From Drosophila persimilis (Eukaryota > Arthropoda > Insecta > Diptera > Drosophilidae), in the NCBI RefSeq assembly GCF_003286085.1, contig NW_020825298.1, forward strand, positions 5,766,001 to 5,830,000: 64,000 bases of DNA, in the 5' to 3' direction. Under the pieces are notes generated by a model that was not told the origin of the DNA, did not search any database, and saw only the letters and a list, made by a program, of their open reading frames with translations. A program made the position numbers and the translations under genes. Shown here piece by piece: positions 37,201 to 47,800 of this stretch (the stretch's first letter is position 1; each line of letters opens with the position of its first letter).

Positions 37201-39970
37201 CTCCTACATGCACCCGGAGAAGAGCTACATCCTGGTGGGAGGTCTCGGAGGATTCGGCCTGGAACTGGCCAACTGGCTGGTTTCACGCGGTGCTCGTTTC
37301 CTCGTCTTGAGCTCCCGTTCGGGGGTGAAGACTGGCTATCAGGCGTTGATGATCCGTCGCTGGCATGACCGCGGCGTCCAGGTGATGATCGATACCAACG
37401 ATGTGACGACTGCCGTGGGATGCCAGAGGCTGCTGGAGAGCAGCGACAAGTTGGCTCTGGTTGGAGGCATCTTCAACCTGGCTGCGGTACTTAGGGACGG
37501 ACTCTTCGAGGACCAAACCTCGAAAAACTTTGAGCAGGTGACGGCGCCCAAGCTGCTGGCCACCCAGCACCTGGACAGACTCTCCCGGGGTATGTGTCCG
37601 GCCCTGGAGTACTTTATTTGCTTCTCCAGTTTGGCCTGCGGACGGGGAAATCTTGGACAGACCAACTACGGCCTGGCCAACTCCTCCATGGAGCGGATTT
37701 GCGAACAGCGCCAGAGCGATGGTTACCCTGGCACGGCCATTCAGTGGGGCGCCATCGGGGACACAGGCTTGATCATGGAGCACATGGGCAACAACGACAC
37801 CGTCGTCGGAGGCACTCTGCCGCAGCGCATGAACAGCTGCCTGGAGACGATGGATTTGTTCCTGCAGCAGCCACATCCCGTGCTGGCTTCCATGGTGCTG
37901 GCCGAGAAGCGTAAGATGGAGCAGACAAATCGCCTCAGTCTGATCGCCACGATAGCCAACATCATGGGCTTGCGGGATGTGAAGAGCGTGCAGGACAAGA
38001 CGACACTGTTCGACCTGGGAATGGACTCGCTGATGAGCACAGAGATCAAGCAGACCCTGGAGCGACATTTCGATCTGGTTTTGACGGCACAGGAGATCCG
38101 CCAGCTGACATTTAGCGCCCTCAAGCAGATCGATGCCCAAGAGCCCATCACAGCAGCCGGCTCCAACTCCAGTTCGGGCTCCAGCTCGACTGCCACAAGT
38201 CCTGCAGAGCAGGCGGGACAGATAAAGGGACAGGGACAGAGCGATGAGACTCGCAAGGTATTCGCCAAGGAAGTATTACCCCAGGAGGTGCTCGTGCGTC
38301 TGCACTCGAAGGCGCCGGTGGCCAGCGAGGAGCCGGCCGTCTTCTTCCTCGCTCCCATCGAGGGCTTCACGATTGCCGTTGAGGCGCTGGCCTCCTCCCT
38401 CACCTGCCCCGCCTACGGCCTGCAGTGCACCGAACAGGTGCCCCTCGACTCCATCGAGGCCTGCGCGGCCTACTATCTGGGCCAGATCCAGCGACTACAA
38501 CCTCGTGGCCCTTACAACATAGTGGGGTATTCTTACGGCTGCCTCCTCGCGCATGCCATTGGCGTGGCCTTGGAGCAGCGGCGCTTCGGCGTCAAGGTCA
38601 TTATGCTGGACGGTGCCCCCACCATAGCCAGCGGCTATGTGCAGGAGGCCAAGAAGCAGACCGATGACCTCAACCGACAGCAGTCCATGACGCTGGCCTA
38701 CTTTGGGGCACTCCTTGCCGATGTGGACTACAATAAGGTGGGTTTTCGGTTGTATTTTTCCCGATCTTTATGATTTTATTATCTTTGTTCTGTGTGTAGC
38801 TTCTGCAGTTACTAGATGGCGTCAAGACGTGGCCATCGAAGCTGGACAAGTTGGCCGATACACTGTCCGGACACACGCAACAAACCAAAGAAGTGGTAAG
38901 AAGTGTATACAATCCGAGAATAAGACCCTAATAGGTTCATGCAAGGAATAGATTTATTCGAGTAACATTTCACTGCTCACTGCTAAGCGGCTCAACAAGT
39001 CAGGGTCATAATATAGAATTATGCTATATTTCAATAGTCTTCTTAACATTATTACTAGCATCCTTCGATGCGAATCAAATCGAAAATCAATCTTTATCAG
39101 TAAGATTAGCCCTCAATAATGGAACAATGATCTTTCCCATTTATTAGCTCACTTGTTGTGAAGACACTACATTTTGATTGCATTGATTTAGCTTTGATTA
39201 TATTTGATTTTGGATTGCTCATAGTCTCTTCGAACTCTTTCGTTATTCATTCATTATTTGTACATAGACATCTTCAAAAGTTCCTAGTATCAGACAGAGT
39301 TTTTGAGTACAGAATCTCAAGTATTTGCGTAAATATTTGTTTTTATAGGCAGCGACTCCTCAAGTGTTTGTTTGTGTTTGGATTAAACACTTTTGGGCTT
39401 GCACGTATTTCAAATAATGTGTAAAAAATGTGTAATATGTAAGTGCCAGAGCCTCCTTTAATTGTAGATAAGAATGATTTTTGTAGATTGTAAATACGAT
39501 AAATATTTGTAGTGAAAACAGCATACAGCATATTCCGATCTCATAGCCTAAGATTTAAAATCGAAATATCTTTAATCCCAAGATAACTTTCGTCATTTCT
39601 GTACTCTAAGTCGATAATTAGCCATTTCGATCCCATATTTATTCTATCGAACAGATCAAGAAAGCTGCCTGCATGTTCAAACAGAAGCTTTTGCTCTCGG
39701 AGAGCTACAAGGGAGCCAAACAACTGCACAGCGACGTGGTCCTGATCAAATCCGCCGAGCACAATGCCATAATGGCCCAGGACTATGGGCTCAAGGAGGT
39801 AAGAATCGATAAAGCTGTACATTTTCTAGAAGAAATCCCTAAATTTCTGCGATTTACAGATTTGCAGCGCCCAGATCGATATGCATGTGGTGGAGGGCAC
39901 ACACAGGACGTTCCTCAAGGAGGCGCAGACGTTACAGATCCTCGAACGTGTGCTGAGGAAGCGGCTCTAG
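31234..39970 (+). CDS. FASN2: Fatty acid synthase 2-like, complete multifunctional enzyme
   Basis: Exons 31234-31408, 31491-32968, 33509-38737, 38800-38895, 39655-39798 and 39860-39970 give about 2410 residues. Cytosolic animal type-I FAS: it condenses acetyl- and malonyl-CoA with NADPH to long-chain acyl chains. KS has Cys180 (DTACSSS), EAHGSGT (normally EAHGTGT) and [11 protein letters not shown] has Ser607 (GHSAGEL); DH has His899 in [10 protein letters not shown]; the methyltransferase-like region is degenerate; ER has [11 protein letters not shown] has GGLGGFG and Tyr1938 (TNYGLANS); ACP has Ser2058 (LGMDSLM); TE has Ser2226 (GYSYG), an Asp in MLDGAP, and a late His. All catalytic residues are present, so it should be active. 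It is the first member of the tandem pair and has one intron (32969-33508) that FASN1 lacks. In Drosophila, FASN2 works in oenocytes and can use methylmalonyl-CoA for methyl-branched hydrocarbons (published knowledge). The ATG is in the context AGAAG-ATG, just downstream of an acceptor. Confidence 0.92.
32969..33508 (+). other. FASN2-specific intron between the KS and MAT regions
   Basis: This is a 540-nt GTGAGT...TTCAG intron at a position where FASN1 is continuous (around 46,608). It is AT-rich and carries no recognisable element. Confidence 0.8.
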
Positions 39971-40365
39971 TTGATAGCATCATGATTTACTCTGTAGCTG
40001 TTAATGTATCGTTATATACCAATAATACACGTAGCAATCTCCCGGATTGTATAAGTACTCCTACTAATGCGATTTTGTTTGGTTTGGTTTTTGGACACGC
40101 GACTGGGATCGTGGCGCTCGCATGATTTACGATGAATCACGATAGTCCGGCGGCAGCAGCAGCAGCGGCGGCGGCCTTTATATGACCCGTTAAACAAAAT
40201 TCAATGTACCTTTCCATAATTGATAATAATTCCAATTCCTATTTACTACTCGAACATTTTAGGTTCTGTTCTATCTACAAAAAAAATCTGCCCAGACGAT
40301 TAACAGTCGCGCTATGTCTGCCCCTGTACATACTTATACATATTTGTATGGTAGGTATAAGAGAG

Positions 40366-40400
<35 letters not shown>

Positions 40401-40752
40401 ACTACTGCATGTATGTGAGAGTGTATTTTGTATTTAGTAGCAACAAAAAAGTGGTCCGATTGCTGTCCTATGGCGGGACAAATCAAAATTTGTACATCTT
40501 TATCACGCAGGCAACAGCTGACCGACCGGAGGAGACACTTATCGCTGTTAATTTCGAAATTAAATGCTGCACAAACTTAACCAAAAGCACGCAAATCATT
40601 TTACAGAGCAACAACAGAGCACAGCAGTGGCCCTACACACTCCGAAAGGTTAACCCCAGAGAGAGCACAAAAGCAGAGCTTATCTTCGCGCTGCTTCTGC
40701 TGCTCTCTTCTCTGGATGGCGATGCGAGCAGAAAAGCTCTCGCCTCGCCTCA
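39971..40752. other. FASN2 3' region and intergenic sequence with a GT microsatellite
   Basis: It holds a GT dinucleotide run of about 13 units at about 40,369-40,394 and a GCAGCAGCAGCGGCGG stretch near 40,152. I found no standard AATAAA close to the FASN2 stop. Confidence 0.5.
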
Positions 40753-40790
40753 TATAAAAGACGTCGCGCACCTGATGCCTGGACTATTCC
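40753..40790 (+). promoter_or_regulatory. TATA core promoter of FASN1
   Basis: TATAAA at 40753-40758 is followed by an ATG-free leader that ends at a GTATGT donor (41166). The start site should be near 40,785. No strong initiator match is visible, so the exact start is uncertain. Confidence 0.6.
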
Positions 40791-41165
40791 CGTTTATTTT
40801 TTCGCTGCCAGTCGTGAACGAAACCGACAGAACACAGTTAGTTGTGTCGTGCTTTATTAACCGCTACGCTTCAAACACAGTGTGTCTTTCGCCTCCATTA
40901 CACGGCCCCAGCCACAGTGCAAAACGAAGAGTGTAGCAAAATTATTTGCAAAAAACGCTAACGGTAACCGCCAACTGAACGGAAAGAGAACAATAGCAAA
41001 AGGAAAAGTGCTGTGTTTTTGTATTGGTTAATTGCAAAAGTAGCGTAGCTAACGGTTTCGAAAGTCAGTCAGGACCAACTGCACCAAGAAGCCCAAAAGC
41101 CTACCCACTGCTCCAGAGCCTTTAGCCAGAAAAACAGCTGTCAAGAGGAATCGCCTGATTTTTAG
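40785..41165 (+). other. FASN1 5' non-coding exon
   Basis: About 380 nt, rich in A and C, with no ATG in any frame. It ends in TTTTTAG before GTATGT at 41166. Joined to the acceptor at 44535, the first AUG of the message would be the FASN1 start at 44851. This mutual consistency is the main support. Confidence 0.6.
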
Positions 41166-44100
41166 GTATGTACAAAAAATAAAATGGCAGCCGCAGGAAT
41201 AAAATTGGACTCCCGTCAAATGTGCTTGTGTGTGTGTGTGTGTGTGCGTGGGAACGAGTGCAAATAAAAATTCGTACGATTAATAGGAAATGAAACGTTC
41301 AAAAACTCGAATTTAGTGATGAAATAATAAGGAAAAAGCGTTTAAGTTACTTAAAATTAGATTTAGGTTCACCCTAAACTATGGATTCGTGAGAACATCT
41401 CTTTTTTGTTCTACTCCAAATGATAGATACTAGAATCAGCTAGAGATGCAAGAGAAACTCCATTATCTACGCTCTAGACTTTGCCGCAGAAACTGTTTTT
41501 GTAAAACTTTCGAACTGATATTTTCCAATGTATTTACTAGCCTAGCCCCCGGCTAAAAATACAAATTACTAAATTGGAGAACATTTCCCGTTTGCTCGAT
41601 TCGCACTTGGCATGCAACGTTTTGACCTTTAGGACCTTTAGGCTTTGGGCCAAACAGTGCCCAAAGTGTTATTCTAAACGCCCCCTCACTGAATGTACCC
41701 CCCAGACCACAACATTCCACAACGCTGCTACAAAAAATTACAGTTGCTAATTGACAGAGAGATATATACATGGCAAAGAAAGGCGTCCTATGAAAGTTTA
41801 TTGGCTTCTCGATAGGGTTTCGCCTTCTAATTGCAGCCGGGAGAAGCAACAAAACTTGGATTTGTAAGATTTCCCATGAAAACTATTAGACAATCAAGCT
41901 AAATAAGACATAAAACAGAAAGAATGGCCAGTTTTTTGCGAACGAAGCTTTAGATACCCTTTGTTGTTCTTCAATTCCTATTACAAGATAAATAATTTCG
42001 ATTTGAATAATCAATTAAAATTCCGGAAACTATAACTTGCAAAGTCACATAAATAAATCCCAATTCTATATCAAAACTATATAATAAAACATAACAATAT
42101 GCAGAACATCATACAACCCGTCTGCAAGGGTATCAAAACAAAAGCAAATTGGATGATTGGAAAATTTCAAGTGTCTTATCTTTATCAGCTGTATTCATAA
42201 GCTTCCTGTTCTACACGCGTTTGGCGTCGGTCCAACAGTTCCGATCAGGTGCAGACTCGTATGAGTAGGCAGCGCCACACCGCCTTATCAGCTCGGTTCG
42301 GAATCACCCCATGGCCCACCTCCCAGTTATCAGTTATCGCTGATGTGCATAAACTTGAGACATCATCAGCGACATCGTCTCCACCCCAAAAGTTTTAGTG
42401 GGTGAGATGAGAATGAGGGCTAATTATATGTAGATGGATAGATGGGTGCTGGGTGCTGGATATAGGGTGTATAGAGGTTCCAGTACACGTGCACTTGAGT
42501 CTCTGCCTTGCCCCACCCTGGCCAAAATCGATAACTGTGAAAATAGAACCGAGTGCATAAATAAACAATATAGAGTGCCCAAGACCCCTACCCCGATTCT
42601 AGGGAAGGGACACTGAGGAGGGGTGGTTTGTTTACATGTTTGCTTATCTAATGACGCAATTTTTAGCAGTATGGCCTGATGATGGGTGACACCCACACAC
42701 ACACATATACATACACGAACACAGAGATAGTGGAGTCTGATGAATACCGGAGAAATCAATACGGAAGAGAACGCTGGCAATAAAAGTAAAAGGATCTATA
42801 GAGGATGTTGGATTGTAGCAGGCACAGCTAAAACAAAGCAAACAAATCGGGGAACAGACCAGCCACAAAAACTATGAAAGTAATACTTGAATGAACTTGA
42901 GAAATCACGCCACCTTATCTCACTAAACAAATGGTACACGCGTCCAGCTCATGTGTGTGTGTATATGTGTGCCGGTTGGCATGCAAAATTTCGCTCTGAC
43001 ATACAATTACTATGGCAACAAGAAATTAACTTCGACTACCGTAGCCTTTGATACCCTTTTCCATGGCAGTCATTCGATTTTGATGATATGTAATTGTATT
43101 TGTTATCTACACTTTAATACCTTCGCTTGATATAAATATATTACGACTGCGCGCTATCCCATATGTTGTACTGTTCCTTACTAAGAAGATGCCATCTTCT
43201 AAGTGTTGCAGACCTCTAGTAAAAATCGTAATACCTGATGCAGGGGTATAAACATAAACATAGCATCGAAATGCTTTAGATGAGCAGAAAAAACGATAAG
43301 CTCTCTCTCTCGCTCGCTCACTATCACACTACCTACCTACAAAGAGGTGAGTGTGCCGATTTGCCATCGTTTGCCGGCAGCAACATAGCATTTTCGGGCG
43401 TCCGCTGTTTCTTGTTCTTCCTCTTCTTCTAGCGACGCTCTGGGGGAGACCGACCGACCGCCAACAGAACTGCCTTCGTCACTTACTTCTTTCCCTTTTG
43501 TTGAATCATTCTTCTGCACATCGTACGAGTTTCTCGGCGAATGAGAAAGCAGCTTGTGTTTGTATTGTGCTTAGGGGGATTGATTGCGTGAGAAATATGA
43601 AGAGCGTAGAGAGAGGCAGAGGGAGCTGTGCCTATGTTAACGCAAAGCATGTTGCACTGTTACTGTTACTGCCACAAGTTGCCCCTGGCAGCTGCTGTTA
43701 GGCTGCGGCATCGCATCATCACGCCACAACACTAGAAAGCCGCCCATAACAAACATGCAGCCCGGCCAGCCACATGCGCGTCAAAAGCTCCTCCAGAAAT
43801 CACCTGATTTGTAATGTCTATACTAACTTTCCACTGCTTGCCTGCCTGCTTGCTGCCCAGAGTCTGCTGCTGCCCGTCTGTCTGGCAGCGACAGACACCG
43901 GTACCGGTACAACGGCTTGCGTCGGCGGCTGCTTCTGCGTTAGCTTCGGGGAGAGCGAGAGCGAGCTCTCAGCTGTCCAAAGCTTTCCATCGAAACGCCA
44001 AAGAGCTTTAACAGCGGCTGCAAAAACTTAACAGCTCTGCCCTGTTATGTAGGCACCACAGTTCTGCCGCCAGTTTTTGTGGAAAATTGAATAAATGTTA

Positions 44101-44535
44101 AGAGAAATAAAAAACAGCATGACTCAGCAGGCTTTTTGTTAGACATTTAAAAATTGACAATAAATAAATATTTCGAGTTCTTCGAAGTCAAAAAATACCA
44201 TTTAAACCCCTACTCTACCAATCAAAGGGTTGATATTGTATTAAACAGTTGCACCTTGTGGTATGCTATGCATTTTTCGTGAAATCAAATTTTGAAGGGA
44301 ATGTAATGATTGAAGTATTGAATTGAGCCTTCAAAAATTCACTCTTAGGGCGTCCCATACTCCATAAGCTAAGCCGGCGGCAAAGAGACTTTCTATGCAC
44401 GCCAAATAGATTTACATACTTGAACAAGTAGCTCTTGATTTCCTCAGTTTTGTAGACATTTTTTCTGAGATTAAAATGGCATTAGTTTACCAAAGACCTA
44501 TCGCCTCATTTGCTCATATATACTCGTATTTTCAG
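41166..44535 (+). other. FASN1 intron 1 with a likely regulatory cluster
   Basis: A 3.4-kb leader intron with short TG/CA repeats (about 41,227-41,250 and 42,690-42,710) and CT-rich tracts near 43,300. No coding sequence is supported. The cluster at about 42,175-42,390 is listed separately. Confidence 0.55.
42175..42390 (+). promoter_or_regulatory. GATA-site cluster with SRE-like element in FASN1 intron 1
   Basis: GATA-type sites (TTATC on this strand) occur at about 42175, 42182, 42285, 42326 and 42333. ATCACCCCAT at 42303-42312 matches the classical sterol regulatory element ATCACCCCAC at 9 of 10 positions, and CACCCCA recurs at 42382. GATA factors drive fat-body genes and SREBP activates FAS in flies, so the cluster fits a FASN1 enhancer. 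The function is inferred. Confidence 0.4.
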
Positions 44536-44850
44536 ACGCCACACTCAAACCTGTTGCAAGCCGTGGACCAGCAGCATCCTGTTGCCGTTAAGAGCAATCA
44601 TCAAAACCAGCAGCATCATTCTCCCAGTGGCCAAAATAACGGCAAAAGTGCCCGAGCCAATCGCCGTCGCCGTCGTCGCAACAAGCAGCAGCAGAATTCC
44701 CATCAACCTGACGCCTTTAAGGAGCCAGACGACACGCAGATAACACCGAGCACCTCCACCTCCCACTCGCACTCGCACACGCACAACCATAACCAGAACC
44801 AGGATCATAACCAGAACAAGGACAACGACAGCAATAGTAACAGCCCCAAG
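44536..44850 (+). other. FASN1 5' UTR in exon 2, open in frame with the coding region
   Basis: It starts after a TATTTTCAG acceptor and contains no ATG before 44851, yet stays open in the FASN1 frame. It would encode a Gln/Asn/His-rich, Arg-rich stretch. An in-frame ATG at 44476 lies upstream of the acceptor and would be used only if transcription or splicing differed. Confidence 0.55.
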
Positions 44851-47800
44851 ATGCCAGCCCGTTTTGCCGAAGAAGTAATCACCGCCGAGCCCGCCACGCG
44901 TGCCGCTCCCCAATTGGACCTGGGTGGCGGACACTATGTGCCGCGACAGCCCGTGCTGAACGATGAGGTCGCCATAACTGGCTTCTCTGGCCGCCTTCCC
45001 GAGAGCTCCAACATTGATGAGTTCAAGCAGAATCTCTTCAATGGCGTGGACATGGTCAACGATGATCCCAGACGCTGGGAGCGCGGTAAGTAGTCTTTCT
45101 TCCCAGCCCTAGATCTCTCAGCTAAAGGATGATCTCTAACACCGACAGGTCTCTATGGACTGCCCGATAGGATGGGCAAGATCAAGGAAAGCGATCTGGA
45201 GAACTTTGACCAGCAGTTCTTTGGCGTGCACCAGAAGCAGGCCGAATGCATGGACCCCCTGTTGCGCATGCTCCTCGAGCTGACCCACGAGGCGATCATT
45301 GATGCGGGTCTCAATCCCACCGATCTACGAGGCTCTCGCACTGGCGTCTACATCGGTGTCTCCACCTCGGAGACGGAGCAGCATTGGTGCTGCGATGCCG
45401 ATCGCGTGAATGGCTATGGCCTCACGGGATGTGCCCGCGCCATGTTCGCCAATCGCATCTCCTTCACCTTCGATTTTAAGGGACCCAGCTACAGCATTGA
45501 CACTGCGTGCTCCAGTTCCCTGTACGCCCTGGAGCAGGCGTTCTCCGATATGCGCGAGGGCAAGATCGACAATGCTATTGTGGCCGGAGCTGGGCTAATC
45601 CTCAAGCCCACCATGTCGCTGCAGTTCAAACGCCTGAACATGTTGAGCCAGGACGGTAGCTGCAAGGCCTTCGACGAGTCCGGCAACGGCTATGTCCGTT
45701 CCGATGGCTGTGTGGTACTGCTCCTGCAGCGCGTCTCCGAGGCCAAGCGCGTCTACGCCTCCATCCTGAATGTGCGCACCAACACGGACGGGTTCAAGGA
45801 GCAGGGCATCACCTATCCCATTGGCAGCATGCAGAACCGACTGATCCGCGAGACGTACGAGGAGATCGGACTCAGCCCCAACGACGTGGTCTATGTGGAG
45901 GCCCACGGCACTGGCACCAAGGTCGGTGATCCCCAGGAGGTCAACTCCATTACGGACTTCTTCTGCAAGAACCGCACCAGTCCCCTGCTGATCGGATCCG
46001 TCAAGTCGAACATGGGACACTCAGAGCCTGCCTCTGGTGTGTGCTCCGTGGCCAAGATCCTGATTGCCATGGAGGAGGGCGTCATCCCAGCCAATCTGCA
46101 CTACAACAAACCCAATCCGGATCTGTATGGCCTGGTCGATGGCCGTCTCAAGGTGGTGGACAAGAACCTGCCCTGGAATGGCGGTATCATCGGTCTTAAC
46201 TCCTTCGGCTTTGGTGGAGCCAATGCCCACGTCATCCTCAAGTCGAACCCCAAGCCCAAGGCTCTCACACCACGTGACAGCGGTCCAAAGGTGGTCCTGG
46301 CATCTGGCCGTACCTTTGAGGCTGTGGAGCAGCTGTTGGAGTCGGCCGCCGGCCATGCCGATGACGACGAGTACCTGCAGCTCCTGAACGACATCCACTC
46401 GAAGCCCATTCCGCTGCACTACTACCGCGGCTACGGCGTGGTCAGCAGCAGCAAGGGCACCCTCCAGCGCGAGGTGCTGGAGTTCACGGACGAGAAGCGG
46501 CCCGTCTGGTACGTGTACTCGGGCATGGGCAGCCAGTGGGCCAGCATGGCCAAGGATCTGATGCAAATTGATGCCTTCGCGGAGACCATTCAACGCTGCG
46601 CGGATGTGCTGAAACCAGAAGGCGTCGATCTGATCGATGTGCTCACCCGCTCCACGGACAAAAGCTTCGAGAACATCTTGAACTCCTTCATCTCGATTGC
46701 CGCCATGCAGGTGGCCCTTACCGATCTGCTAAGCTCTTTGGGAATCCATCCTGACGGAATCGTTGGACACTCTGTGGGCGAGCTGGGATGTGCCTATGCC
46801 GACGGCTGCTTCACTCCTGAACAGACCGTGCTGGCTGCCTACTGGCGTGGCAAGAGCATCCTGGACACGCAGCTCTCTAAGGGCAAAATGGCAGCCGTGG
46901 GCCTTAGTTGGGAGGAGGCGCACAAGCGTGTGCCCGCCGACTGTTTCCCCGTGTGCCACAACAGCGAGGATAACTGTACCATCTCCGGACCGGAGGCCTC
47001 CATTGAGGCGCTGGTAGTCAAACTGAATGCCGAGGACGTCTTCGCGAAGGCCGTTAACTCCAGTGGCTATGCCTTCCACAGCAAGTACATTGCCGATGCC
47101 GGACCGAAGCTGCGTAAGAGCTTGGAGAAGATCATCCCAAATGCCAAGAACCGCACCGCTCGATGGGTAAGCACCAGCATCCCGGAATCGGCGTGGGGCA
47201 CCCCAGTGGCCAAGCAGTCGTCGGCCGCTTATCATGTGAACAATCTGCTGTCGCCGGTGCTCTTCCACGAGGCCCTCCAGCATGTGCCCAAGAATGCCAT
47301 CTCTATTGAGATTGCGCCGCACGGCCTGCTGCAGGCCATCCTCAAGCGCGCCCTGGGCCCAGAGGCTACCAATCTGAGTCTGGTGAAGCGCGGCCACGAG
47401 AACAACGTGGAGTTCTTCCTCACGAATGTGGGCAAGCTCTTCGCTGCCGGTGCCCAGCCGCAGGTTCTCAACCTGGTGCGTCCTATCAGCTATCCCGTGG
47501 GCCGTGGCACCCCCATGTTGAACTCGAAGATTGGCTGGGATCACACCCAGAAGTGGCTGGTGGCCAAATTCGGCAAGGAGACCTCCTCCGGGGAGACCAT
47601 CGTTGAGGTGGATCTGTCCAAGGAGGACGACGCCTTCCTCGTCGGCCACACCATCGACGGAAGGATCCTGTTCCCGGCCACGGGCTACATGACGCTCGCC
47701 TGGATGACCTTTGCCAAGATGCGCGGCGGCGAGTTCCACAAGACGCCCGTCGTGATGGAGAACCTGGTCTTCCACCGGGCCACCATCCTCAACAAGAACG

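Noticed and set aside
44476..44850. ATG at 44,476 as the FASN1 start.
   Set aside because: It lies upstream of the likely acceptor at 44,535. The spliced message has its first AUG at 44,851, which begins a FASN-like N-terminus of the expected length.
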